A stretch of 64,000 nt of DNA from Pholiota molesta (lineage: Eukaryota > Basidiomycota > Agaricomycetes > Agaricales > Strophariaceae): positions 1-64,000 of the forward strand of contig JACGCK010000175.1 of assembly GCA_014925825.1 (NCBI GenBank), given 5' to 3'. Of this stretch, positions 32,633 to 43,850 are shown piece by piece. The stretch's first letter is position 1, and each line of letters starts with the position of its first letter. The position numbers were made by a program, and so were the translations under genes. The notes beneath the pieces are model-generated. The model saw nothing but the letters and a program-made list of their open reading frames with translations, did not search any database and was not told the origin of the DNA.

Positions 32633-34022
32633 AATCAAAAATTGGTCCCGACTCCAACCTTGTTGAATGTGCAGCCACCAGCAAGCAGCCAGCAAGCAGA
32701 TAGCAATGAGGGTACAAGATACCGAGGCGCGTGCGACCGACGACCGACGACGCGCCTGCCCACGTGCAGAGCATTTGTTCTTACGCATACCCAAACCGTT
32801 GCGTAACTGATTCATGGGTAGGCTTTGAACACGAAAAGAATTGCTACATATCACAAAACACACAAAGTACTACAAGTTGAGGGTGGATGCTATGTGAGGG
32901 ATATTTTTAGGAATGACATACAAGACCGATATCACTGAAACAAGGAGAGTAGGATAAATAAAGAGAGAAAACAAGATGTGGAGGTTTTGGTGTTGTACAT
33001 AAACCAGAAATTGAGATCGCGTGAGGTGGACGATGGGAAGTAACGGCGATGCAACGAGGGGTTGGAGAGGAAACGCGGCCAAGTGATGGAGTGGACTTGG
33101 ACGAACTGTGCCGCTAACGTTGAGCTCGCATGATGATTGATGAAGCTTCAAGCTTGGAGGTTTTCAAGACAGCACAAGCTATCTCACGAGAGGAGAGAGA
33201 TAGGAATGGATAAAATTGACAGTGCACTAAAAGGAAACAAGGAAGAAGGGAAGAGGCAAAGAAGGGTGCAACCAAAACCAAAACCAAAAGAAATAAAATG
33301 AAACAAAGAAAAATCGAGAAAGAAATACAACGGCGACAGAGTCGAGAAGCGACGGATTAAAAGCGAGTCAAAGAAGGAAAAGAACATGGAAGGAAGTAAG
33401 ACAAAAAAGAATATGTAAATATGATCAGGAGCAGTATGATGCGAGTGATGATGGTGTGACTGAAAGGAGTGTGGATGAGGCAGTAAAAGAGGGAGATTAG
33501 AGGACTAGAAAAGAGCGGTACAACGAAAGCAAATGCGTGAGACGATACAGGACAACATACAGACTGGCAGCAGGGATGATGATGGCGAGGAGACAATTAC
33601 GATGATAATGGTGATGACGATGACGATGGCGACGACAGCGGGGATTAAGAGTCCAATGGCAGCCAAAAGATCGGCTACAATTCTCAGGAGTGATGATGAT
33701 GACGACCACGAAATCCCGATGAAAAGGGATGATAGAGAAGGAGTGAAAAATGAGGGAGGACATCGAGGAAGGAAAGTAGAAAGAAAGAAAAACCAAATAT
33801 CATAGAAGAAAACCCTGTCTATCTGTATGTTATACATGTAACTGGAAAGGAACTCAAACAAAAGAATGCGAAGCAAAGAAAGGATGGGTCCATGCATACC
33901 CGGGATGTATCAATTCTCAGCCCCTCTCCCCCTCTCCTTAACCTCTGCCTACCCACGATCCATCCAACCACATATATCATCCCTTGCGAAAGTATATGCT
34001 CGGTGATCGTACATGGAACAGG

Positions 34023-36574
34023 CTACGTCGACGAGTGTTGTCGTGAAGGTGCAGGTTCTCGTGGAGGCTTCACGCGGAATTCGGCGACGATGTAAACATG
34101 GCTATTAAGGATCAAGTAGATGGTCAGCACCGCTATAAACCGCAGGAACGAAAACAAAACAGAAAGGGCAAAAATGTGCCAAGAAAAAAAGAAAAAGAAG
34201 AAGACACGTACTCAGATGGGAAGTGCGGATGCGGGAATCCCACCACCTTCTCCAAATACCCCCTATCCACCTCCCCAAGCACCTTATTCACCGCCAGGTT
34301 GCCCGCCGAATACCACACATAATCAATATGCCCCTGGAAGCTCGGCGTGTAATTCGTCAACGGCAGGTCCGGGCCAACTGCCGCATACGAGCTCTTCAGG
34401 CCCAGACGGTGCCGCATCCCGTCGCTTGTGTATCGGCCGTACTTGTGCGACATGAAGTCCGGGTGCGTCGCGGGCAGTGACCCATTCGAGAGGAACTCGT
34501 ACACGCCCGAGTCGGGCACTGAGTTGAAGTCGCCACAGATGATCGTCGGAATCTTCAGGCCGTCGGTATAGATCGGCGGTGGACGGTACGTAGGCGCAGG
34601 CGGCCGTTGAGTTTGGGATGGTGAGGAAGTGGTGTCGTCAATGGCAGACGTGCTGGCGGCGTCTGACGAATCGTCGACGCCGTTGATCGAGGAGGCTTCA
34701 GAAGACGGCGTTGTTGGTGCATGAAGGTTGGGCGGGGCAGGTGGTGGGTACTTGGCAAAGTGCTCCGCAATCTTCTCGACCTCGTCGGCAAGAAGTGCGA
34801 CCTGGACCAGCTTGACGTCACGGTACGCAGGGTCCCAGTGGATATGCGCATTAGCGATGATGAAGCGCGTGCCGGTATGGATGTTCTCTAGCAGACAGAC
34901 GATGGCAATATGGTCCTTGCCAAGCACGCGGTTGAACATGTCGTCCGTCTTCTTGAAATCCTGACGTTGCATGGCGATCGCACTGAACTCGATGAGCCGT
35001 TTTTCTACTAGCTTGTACCTAGACAGCGAAAATAAACAAAATCAGTTAGCGCTTTTTTAAGATGATATAAAAATAGCTACGCACTTGTCAGCCTTGTAGA
35101 ACGTCGCACACCCATCGACCTGTCTCCTGTCCGACTCGTTCATCGTCTTGTACCTTGACTTAGGCCAGTACACGCCCTCATATCCTTGCTGCGCCAGATT
35201 GACAGTAAAGTAATCCTCATACGCCGCAATATCCACCTCCTGCAAACACACGAAGTCGGTATTGTGCTTCGTCACATCGTCCAGAATCCGGCCTTTGCGG
35301 TATGACCATGCAAGGGCCCACGACGGCGTGTACCCATACAGCCGCTCAGTAGCGTACTTCTCGCACAAAATGTTGTAGCATAGTACGCTACATCTCTCGA
35401 TGTTGGGGTCCGCATCAAGCATCTCTTGCTCCTGTGGCGAGATGAGGTATTTCCATGGCCGCTCGGGTGGCTCGTTGTCGACTGGACAGTTGTCACGCAG
35501 GTATGAGATCAGCGCCTGTGTGCCCTCCTTCTGCACCATTGACTTCAGATGTGGGTCAAGCGGGTTACCCTCGATGCCAAGAGTCTGCAGTTGATGCAGG
35601 CTGCCGAACTGAGGCGGGATAGTGTTCAAATGGTTATCATATAGATAGAACTCCTTCAGCTGCGTGAGCATGCCTAGCTCGGGCGGTACCGTGTTCAGAT
35701 TGTTCCCTGAGAGGTCGAGCAGCTCGAGATGCCGTAGCTTTGAAATCTCTTGTGGGACGGTGGCGAGAGCATTGTGGTTGAGGTAGAGATTGATGAGGAA
35801 GGTGAATGAAAAAAGGCCTGATGTCGGGGGTAGGTTTTTGATGTTCACCCCGCCCATGTCGAGCGACGTCCAAGTGTTCTCAGGCGCCTTGATCGATGTG
35901 GGTCGAGGTGCTTCTGCGACAGGGCCTACGGTGGATGAAGGGTGGTTGGCTTTGCCTGCCGTCGGAGACGCATCAGGAGAGTCGTTACCACTGCCATTGG
36001 TCTCGGGTGGCGGAGGTTTGACAAGGTTGGGGTTGGTAATAGGGATGGCGGATTTGGTGACGGTGCGTGAAGCCATGGCGTTCTGGCGGGCGCGGTGGTG
36101 CGGCGACCGTGATGCACGAATGACCTGGAAGCGACAACGTCAATCAATAACCCGGCTCCACGAGCCAGGCAGACAGATAAAGAGATAGATCGTAAATCGA
36201 CGTACTTCGCACTTCATGAGTTGCTGCTGCCATTGAGGGGATACAACAGGGGTGGCACTTGCAGGTGATCCCTGTGCAGCCAGGAGATGCTGTTGTTGTT
36301 GTTGGTGAGAATGCTGGTTGGGGGGTGAAGGGTAGTGGGATAGAGATGTTTGGTGGTGGTGCTGGAGTGGCGGGTGCTGGAGATGATGGCCGGGGTGTTG
36401 GTGGAGCGCACCATTGGTGTACAGCGCATAGCCCGGAGACTGCGGTGGAGGCCCTACCGCCGTCTGCTGCCCGGGCTGCTGGACGAGCATCGGCAGCCCA
36501 TGACGCCAGGGGTTGTTGTCGTGGTGGCTAGCGAGCTTGTGCGGGATGCCTGGGGATTGCTGCGGATAGTACAT
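34023..36574 (-). CDS. CCR4: CCR4, catalytic deadenylase of the CCR4-NOT complex
   Basis: Four exons (36206-36574, 35085-36124, 34212-35018, 34023-34101) encode 764 residues. CCR4 removes poly(A) tails from mRNA in the cytoplasm. The N-terminus is Gln/His/Pro-rich and disordered. A basic link HHRARQNAMASRTVTKSAI precedes five leucine-rich repeats (LYLNHNALATVPQEISKLRH, LSGNNLNTVPPELG, LYDNHLNTIPPQFG), which contact NOT1/CAF1. The exonuclease-endonuclease-phosphatase domain has YNILCEKYA, CLQEVD (Glu metal ligand), NAHIHWDP, GDFNSVPDS and GHIDYVWYS, i.e. all catalytic residues. A Ser/Pro-rich insertion (near 34,600-34,740) interrupts the catalytic domain. The start at MYYPQQSPG was chosen because upstream frames lack an ATG, so an additional upstream exon cannot be excluded. 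Confidence 0.92.
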
Positions 36575-37367
36575 CGCATTGGCCGCCAATTGAGGCACAG
36601 AAGCTGCTAAGTGTGTACTGCTGGGCAGTGGGGGTCGTCGTCGTCGTTGGATGCGGTGAAGAAGAATGATTTGTAGTCGTGGTCAACGTCTTCGTTGGGG
36701 CCGACTCACCACCGCCATCCGTGCGAACCCTGCTGACAAAGCACATCATCCCTTTTCCGCCACGGAGTCATCTTCCCCAGGCCAACCACTCGATCGGCAT
36801 ATACCTACTGCGGCGCCAAAATACAATGTATTGCTTGGAGTAATGTGCCTTTACATTCAAGCCCAATCCCATAATGCGAGCGCCTATTTTTGGCGAGTTG
36901 CTCAGTCAGATTCACCCATATGTCCACATTGGGTGCCTGCATGGACCCACAACTGCTGCCGGAACCATGTGCATTGCTGTTGCAACAGGAAAGTAAATCA
37001 TCTGGCGGATCAAACTGGTATAAGCATTCGGAAATAAAGAGCACATTCTCTCTGTGAGGTGCAGATTACTTTGATAAAGTCTGGTTACCAAAGGAATGTC
37101 CTGTCCTCGCTTTCGCGGTGGTTTTGCGGGAAATTTTCAGGAGGCACGTTACGGTCAGAAATACATGCAACTAATATATATTAGTAGAAGTGGGTCCAAA
37201 ACGCCCACGACACAGATGCTCGGAATCCTCGGATTATCGACATCTGGAACACTGCATCTAATCTTGTAAGATAGTTTAGATAACGCGCTTTGCAAAGAAA
37301 GAGCACAGGATTTCACCTTATCGAGATGAGCGTCGATGGTTTGAATTTTCGGCCATAGCGTTGTATT

Positions 37368-37500
37368 TTAGGCAGCACCGAAGAGCGCGAATTCGGTCCA
37401 TCTGCGCCTATGCTTTGGATTGAGGCACTTTATGAGAAGGCATATCGTATGCCTCCTTCCCCTTTGCGCTATGAAATTAAGATAAGTAAGATTTGACTTC
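37368..37500 (-). pseudogene. Relic of the F-box-like family (inverted fragment)
   Basis: The minus strand encodes RRHTICLLIKCLNPKHRRR, which aligns with SRHAMFLCIKCLNPTPIG of the intact copy B at 27.4 kb. Sequence on either side does not continue the family, so only a fragment remains. Confidence 0.5.
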
Positions 37501-37669
37501 CGACTTTCTGCGCCGAGCTCTTTGGCGCCTTCTTCGGAACTAAAATCCTGAATACAACGTCTCATCTCTCCTAAGATAATTTGCGCCTTCCTATTTGAAG
37601 AAGTTCGACCTTACTGGCCAAAAAAGATACAGACATCGAATAAGACCCACTTTGAGTGCCGGAAAACCT

Positions 37670-37745
37670 GATCTAGCCAACCTTCGTCTCGTATGCCAAT
37701 ACCCAATAGGCAACGTTTAACGGGGCGATATTTTCAGGAGACTTG
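37670..37745 (+). pseudogene. Relic of the F-box-like family
   Basis: The + strand encodes LANLRLVCQYPIGNV, a stop, then RGDIFR. This matches LANLRLVCRYLGEV..EIFR of the intact copies. The stop codon and lack of flanking homology show decay. Confidence 0.6.
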
Positions 37746-38402
37746 TAGTACTTATTAGAAGAGGACTATTCCGCTGCTAAACGGTCAAGTGGTCGAAATT
37801 AACGTAGTCTTCTACAGGTTGGACGCGTTAATGTTGCTAGCCGGGATCAAGTTGACAGTTTTGCTGCCGTGGCTTTGTTCCTCGTTGAAGTTCAAGTTTT
37901 CAACCTGCCGCTTTGTTGTTATTTTGGGAATCGGAATGACAAAACATGTCAGAATCTAATCTTATCTTATCTTATCTTATCCAGATTTCCTTTGTCCTGG
38001 GTTTCGCCTTCGCCAAGGCCAGACCTTCTCAAGCTCAAGCCGTAGTTCATCATATCGCGTAAATTCTGGATAATAACAGATTTTAGGTAGAACTGTAAAT
38101 CGGAACCTTGAAAGATGTATTTGACAATCGGAAGTTGGGTGTTGTACCCGTATTAGTATACTGGCCGCGTGTGAGTGACCGATTTCTAAAACTCCGTCGT
38201 ATCTTTCTCTGCGACGTGCACGGAAAGCGCGCTGAAGGATACCAAGAGGGGATCGAAAAGTAAACCAAGCCATCATAACACACAGTCAATGACCTGACAA
38301 AACGGCGGTTTTAGATTGCAATCTCGTACCATACCCAATTCCATAAATTATAAAAGTGGCACATATGGATCAAGACTTCTTCCTTCTTTCCATCATCATC
38401 CA

Positions 38403-39814
38403 ATGCCTTCTACAGTCATATACGAGGCCACAGCCTCAGCACCCGTCAACATCGCCGTGATCAAGTAAGTTTCGCGCCATCTATTTCCCTATCTCCTATT
38501 TTGATCTTTCATCCAGGTATTGGGGCAAACGCGACACCAAGCTCATCTTGCCAACCAACTCCTCTCTTTCTGTAACTCTTGATCAAGATCACCTACGATC
38601 TACGACCACCTCGCGTGCAGACCCCATCTTTGAGCGGGATCAGCTGTGGCTCAATGGCAAGGAGGACGAAATCAAACCCGGCAGTCGGCTCGCGACGTGT
38701 ATCGCAGAGATGAAACGATTGAGGCGGGATACGGTGGAGGCGAAGCATCCTACTGCACCCAAGGTGCGTGGATAGATTGCGGTCCTTCGCGGATAATACT
38801 AATGGAAATGTGTATTTGCCGCCATTCCCATATGCAGGTGCGTAGATGGATTGATGCGATTAAGAAGGGATACTAACATAACCCATCCAGCTCTCAACGT
38901 ACAACGTCCACATTGCCTCATACAACAACTTCCCCACCGCCGCAGGGCTCGCGTCGTCAGCATCCGGATTCGCCGCGCTCGTCGCCTCGCTGGCGCAGCT
39001 CTACGCGCTACCTGCAACCCCATCCGAGCTCTCTATCATCGCGCGTCAGGGCTCGGGGTCCGCCTGCCGCTCCCTCTTCGGCGGCTACGTCGCATGGCAG
39101 ATGGGCGTGGACCCCGCCGGATCAGACAGTCTCGCGGTGCAGGTGGCGCCGCAGCAGCACTGGCCCGAGATGCACGCCCTGATCTGCGTCGTCAGCGACG
39201 ACAAGAAGGGCACGAGCAGCACGAGCGGCATGCAGCGCACCGTCGAGACCTCGACCCTGCTGCAGCACCGCATCAAGGAGGTCGTGCCCGCCCGGATGGC
39301 GGAGATCTCGCAGGCGATCCTGGACCGCGACTTCAACACCTTTGCGCGCATCACGATGGCGGACTCGAATCAGTTCCATGCGGTCGCGCTCGACACGGAG
39401 CCGCCCATCTTCTACATGAACGACGTCAGCCGCGCGATCATCGCGCTCATCGTTGAGTACAACCGACTCTCGATCGAGCGCGGTGAGGGCTACAAAGCCG
39501 CGTATACCTACGACGCCGGTCCGAACGCCGTCATCTACGCGCTTGCGGAGACCATCCCCGACATCATCCAGCTCGTGGTGAGCTACTTCCCGCAACGTCC
39601 TGGCGAGTTCAAGGACGTGCACCGCCTGTTTGAGGTGGCAGATATCAACACGGAGGCGAAGCTCCCAGAAGGCTTCAATGCAGCTGTAGCGAAGCGCTTT
39701 GAAGTTGGCGCAGTTAAGGGCCTGATCCACACACGCGTGGGCGACGGTCCAAGGCTGTTGGGTGATGAAGAATCACTGCTTGCAGCGAGTGGGCTTCCGA
39801 AGACCTTACTTTGA
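38403..39814 (+). CDS. MVD1: Mevalonate diphosphate decarboxylase
   Basis: Exons 38403-38464, 38517-38763 and 38891-39814 encode 410 residues. The enzyme converts mevalonate 5-diphosphate to isopentenyl diphosphate with ATP, the last step of the mevalonate branch that feeds ergosterol. It starts MPSTVIYEATASAPVNIAVI and continues KYWGKRDTKLILPTNSSLSV. The GHMP ATP-binding loop appears as NNFPTAAGLASSASGFAAL and GSGSACRSLFGGYVAW. Further family stretches are ICVVSDDKKGTSSTSGMQRT and AYTYDAGPNAVIYAL. Intron 2 is 127 nt, twice the local norm, and appears to be two introns fused end to end (see findings). A TATA box is 47 nt upstream of the start codon. Confidence 0.95.
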
Positions 39815-39889
39815 AGCCACATATGGAGCTTTTGGTTTGTTCAATAAAATATTAAGGAATCGCGGGTACTGGTTGTATTTTACTAGATA

Positions 39890-40210
39890 TTACATTTCGT
39901 GCGGTGATGAAGAAGTTATCTGCCGATCGAGCTCTCAAAAATCTCGAATCTCTGGTATTACACCATGTTAAAGCCCTTAAATCCATCCGTATTGAAGGTC
40001 ATTATGCCCAATTAAATGGGTCAGACCTACGTGGTGCGTTGGCGGCACAAATTGAACTACAATTTGTCGGATGCTTTTCTAATATACCTCCCATCCTACT
40101 CTGGTCTTGAGAGGCTATTTAATTTTGATCCATTTCTCCAGTGCAGGATGGATGAAATGCGATACACTGTCCGTCGCAACCATCGCCAGAGTTCCAATGT
40201 TGATCTATAA
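39890..40210 (+). pseudogene. Relic of the F-box-like family, frameshifted
   Basis: One frame reads HHVKALKSIRIEGHYAQLNG, then LRGALAAQIEL. The next frame continues YNLSDAFLIYLPSYSGLERL. These match HLKALKVLHIEGSAHP, PLTAAHIEL and HLSEPLAAYLATYSGLKKL of the intact copy B. The change of frame and missing ends mark it as a pseudogene fragment. Confidence 0.7.
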
Positions 40211-40747
40211 ACCTTTCATTGCGGTGAGGGGAGGAACTCATGCTCAAAGTGACGCCTAAAGCTTGAGCATGAAGGCTGGCTAGACGTTTTCATCAAAGCA
40301 TCACACCGAGAAGTGATAAAAATAAACACAGCAACAATGGCAGTTCCATGCCACCGCCAGTGGACGTCATGCGTTTATGCTTTACCCATGTCTTCGGATC
40401 AGTAAACGTTATATAAAACAACAAATATTCAAGAAGAAAATGTGAATTTAATCTGAGTCGTTGTTATCCACAACGGCATCGGAGAAGGGGAGATACGAGC
40501 GAAAGTTAGTCGGTAAAACCAGGAATTCCCAAGAAAACGCTTCTGATGAGCGACGTATCACAGACCTTGGCAGGAGCAGATGGTGCATACTGTCATCTCA
40601 CATCGCGTACTGTGTGCAATACCCCATAGTCACACCACCGCCGCTACCACTGCCACAAATGACATCGACCCATGTCCATCATTCAGTGGTCGACGTCAAG
40701 TGCAGTCTCGGTGGATATACGACACGCCTAGGCCAAGGGGAAATACG

Positions 40748-40754
40748 TATAAAG
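40748..40754 (+). promoter_or_regulatory. TATA box of the lysozyme gene
   Basis: TATAAAG, followed about 50-130 bp later by a long CT-rich tract, the layout of strongly expressed fungal promoters. The start codon is at 40932. Confidence 0.5.
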
Positions 40755-40931
40755 AGGCCTATCTCCCGACCCCCAAGGTTCCTTTCTTCAGTCCCAAATT
40801 TTGGTTTCGCTCTCGTTCTCTTCTTTTTTCCATCTCTTTTTTCTTTCCTTCTTACATTCTTTGTTCATTCACTCCTCCCTCTTGACGAGGCTTCCGCATA
40901 AGCAAAACTTGAAATTAAGACGTACCGAAAC

Positions 40932-42470
40932 ATGAGGTCCTTCTCCTTCATTCTCCTCGCGATTGCACTTGCGCAAGCCGCTCCTTTGCTGCCCTTCAGC
41001 GCGCAGGGAGGAAACTATGCTGGTAGGTTGCTGCTCTCCTGCGTGTTTGTATAAGCACAAAAGCTAAAATTGGATTGTATTTACCATTTAGTGATCGCCC
41101 GGTCGCGTTCTATTGAGCTCGAAGCGCGCTACCCAATCCTCGAGCTCTCCAAGCTCGCCGCTAAGCGCGGGCTATTCGCCCGCCAAGACGACGACTTCGA
41201 TGATTCAGGCGACGACGGCAGCTCCGACGACAGCTCCGACGACACTGAAGATGATTCGGGCTTCGACGACTCCGCCGACGACGGCACAGACGACACAGAC
41301 GTCGCTGATGACTCCGCCGACGATGGTACAGACGACGGTACTGATGATTCACTGGATACTGGCGCGGACGATGACACCGACGATACGGATAGCACGGACG
41401 ATGGCAGCCTCGACAGCACCGACGGCAGTGGTGATACCGCCAACGCGGACGATGGCCTAGATGCAACCGATGGCCTTGATACCACCGACGATAGTACCGA
41501 CAACAGTGACTCTACCGACGACACTGACGACTCTATCGACGATACCGCGGATGCCACAGACGACTCTGCCGACGATAGCACAGATACCACTGACGACAGC
41601 ACTGACGCTGCTGATGGGACCGATACTACTGACGGAGCCGACACCACCGATGGAACCGACACCACTGATGGAACAGACACCACCGATGGAACAGACATCG
41701 CTGACGGAACCGACACCACCGATGAAACAGACACCATTAATGGCACTGACAGCACCGACGACTCGACAGACCTCACCGGCGCGAGCAACAGCACTGACAC
41801 CACCGCCGCCGATGACTCTACCGCTGACAGCACCGATGGCACCGACGGTACAGACAGCACCGCGACCAACTCGACGGCAACCGCTACCCCGAGCGCCGCT
41901 GCTTCCTCCGTCGCTGCATCTGACCCAGCTGCTGCTGCCGCCGACCCCGCCGCCAGCGCCAGCGCCAACTGCGCCGCATCCAACGCACCCCCCAACGCCG
42001 CGACCATCTCCCTGATCGAGAGCTTCGAAGGCTTCGTGCCCTCGCCCGCGCCCGACCCCATCGGGCTCCCCACCGTCGGCTTCGGGCACAAATGCGTCAA
42101 GCCCGGCTGCACCGAGGTGCCCTTCCCCTTCCCCCTCTCGCGCGCCACCGCGGCGCAGCTCCTCTCCAGCGACGCCGCCCAGTTCACCGGGTGCCTGCAG
42201 AGCCTCATCGGCAACAGCATAGTGCTGAATGACAACCAGCTCGGCGCGCTCACGTCGTTCACGTTCAACTTGGGCTGCAGGACGTTCCAGACGAGCACGC
42301 TGCTGAAGAGGCTGAATGGTGGCGAGGACCCGGATGCGGTGGCGGCGGCGGAGATCCAGCGGTTTGACCAGGCGGGGGGGAAGGCGCTGGCTGGGCTGAC
42401 GAAGAGGCGCGCGGCGGAGGTGCAGCTGTTCCAGACGCCGTCGAGTGTCACCGCCCACCCGCTTTGCTGA
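40932..42470 (+). CDS. Secreted GH24 (T4-type) lysozyme with long Asp/Thr/Ser stalk
   Basis: Two exons (40932-41022, 41092-42470) encode 489 residues. A signal peptide (MRSFSFILLAIALAQA) precedes a short pro-region with a dibasic site (LAAKRGLFARQ). About 230 residues made almost only of Asp, Thr, Ser and Gly follow, then an Ala/Ser linker. The C-terminal 155 residues form the lysozyme: catalytic Glu in LIESFEGF, Asp in PAPDPIGL, Thr in PTVGFGHKC, then NDNQLGALTSFTFNLGC and KRRAAEVQLF. All three T4-lysozyme active-site positions are present, so it should cleave peptidoglycan. GH24 is mainly a phage and bacterial family, and fungal copies are usually explained by horizontal transfer. The stalk is highly acidic and Thr/Ser-rich, hence probably O-glycosylated. 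Confidence 0.85.
41620..41750 (+). repeat. 18-bp coding repeats (DTTDGT)
   Basis: About seven degenerate copies of an 18-bp unit of the form GACACCACYGATGGAACM, encoding DTTDGT, lie within the lysozyme stalk. The rest of the stalk uses shorter DD/DST units. Confidence 0.75.
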
Positions 42471-43850
42471 ACGCTGAATTTTCGCGTTTAGTTTTGGAAT
42501 CGTAGAGTTGGGCTTCTTGGATGCTTGTATTTTTTGCACTTCATAGTAGGAGACACCTTTTTGCACCACTTTTAGCAAATTTCGATACAGTAAAAGAGAT
42601 GGATTTGGGTAGGAACATACCAATAATCTGAATGAATGAAAATTCTGGCCAAAGACGGTGTTCCCTTTGCTATGATCAGATGGACGGTGGCAATATTCAT
42701 ATTCTGATTGGTAAATTTCTCGAGTGTCAATTCATGCTAAGAAAATGAATAGTTAATCAAATCTATGTCGTATATGAACCTTCGCTTGAAATAACACACC
42801 TTCACGGGAATGAACGAACATCGTTTGGGCTCGCCACGGTAGAATTAAAGTTATTATTGGGAAGAAGTACGAGGAGATTCCCAGTCAAACTCCGCGACGC
42901 CTTCTAAAGTGAACCAAGTGTTGCCCGGAATGTTGACCCACTTAACCGATAACTCGGAATAAACGGATTGACGATAATAGAATGCGGGGTGCCGTACGCG
43001 CGAGAGCTCATATATCCTAGCGTAGAGCCGTTGACGATGGAAATCCGGGACGACAGAAGAACATATGATTGCTGACGCAGCAAGTCCGTGATATGGCCTA
43101 GAGATATCTGAGTTGAAATTGAAGCATCAAGGTTCATACGACTTGGAAATATCCTATGAAAGGCTACGATGCAGCATCTTGAGTTCATTCTGAGCCGGTG
43201 TATGGAGAAAAGGATTGAAGTGACACACTTCGTGTATAGCCGGGGATTGGACGGGTGTTGTCAACATAGCAGAACTAGTTCAGTCAAGATTGTGGAGAAA
43301 CAACCCTCCGGCACTTAGGTCCTACATCGGCACAGTGACAACCTTGCAAGAGCTACAGATTATAACGATATTTTTACACCGTTGGCCAGCATGCGGTCTG
43401 AGCGGGGATACGTAACATGCGTATAGTGCGCGCTATGCCCTGCTGGCAATCGGCATTACTGCTTGGCCAAATAAGTAAGCATTGAAGGCAAAGTTAGAAA
43501 CGTCCAAATTATGAAGATGCCATCCAAAAGATGTCCAACTTACCTTGGGTAGAGCTCGGGTAGCGGAGATGAGGAGCCGATGACCGTACATAGAGTCTGT
43601 TCGCTGGTTGCAACGTGTTATGTATCCAATTGCGCAATAGATGAAAAGAGAACGATTGGTCGCGCCATATCATTGGAGAGGGAGAAGAAGAGGGCAGGTC
43701 ACATCTGTGACGAGAGTCCGAGTCGTGCCATAATCGCTGTCCGATCGCTGTCTGTTCTCTGCCAATGTATATAGGGTCTACCCCGGGCCTCCCAGCCATG
43801 ATTTGCTCCTGCTCCTTACCCGCATAACTAGTCGACCCTATAGGCGGATC
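42471..43850. other. Intergenic, no gene seen
   Basis: Open frames near 42,900-43,190 (-) lack motifs. No repeats or coding signals were supported. Confidence 0.45.

Larger units (their letters stand above)
32468..34022. other. Intergenic, strongly purine-biased on the + strand
   Basis: HSP20 promoter at the left, then 33180-33880 is dominated by A and G on +. No gene is supported. On the minus strand it lies directly downstream of CCR4, so the CCR4 transcript flank would be C/U-rich. Confidence 0.5.
36575..38402. other. Intergenic with F-box gene relics
   Basis: Holds the CCR4 upstream region, relics of the F-box family at about 37,370-37,500 (-) and 37,670-37,745 (+), a short CTTAT microsatellite near 37,960-37,980, and the mevalonate decarboxylase promoter with a TATAAAAG box at 38349-38356. 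Confidence 0.55.
39815..40931. other. Intergenic with one F-box relic and a strong core promoter
   Basis: Contains the relic at 39,890-40,210, then the lysozyme gene promoter: TATAAAG at 40748-40754 and a CT-rich tract at about 40,805-40,890. Confidence 0.55.

Noticed and set aside
39122..39730. Minus-strand open frame opposite MVD1
   Set aside because: A by-product of the GC-rich codon use of MVD1, with no recognisable sequence.
41620..41750. CRISPR-like array
   Set aside because: The units are contiguous coding repeats without spacers, in a eukaryotic gene.
41129..42623. Long minus-strand open frames (440 and 388 codons) opposite the lysozyme gene
   Set aside because: They are Ser/Val-rich mirrors of the GAC/ACC/GAT codon repeats on the plus strand. 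They have no motifs, and the plus-strand gene has a signal peptide and catalytic domain.
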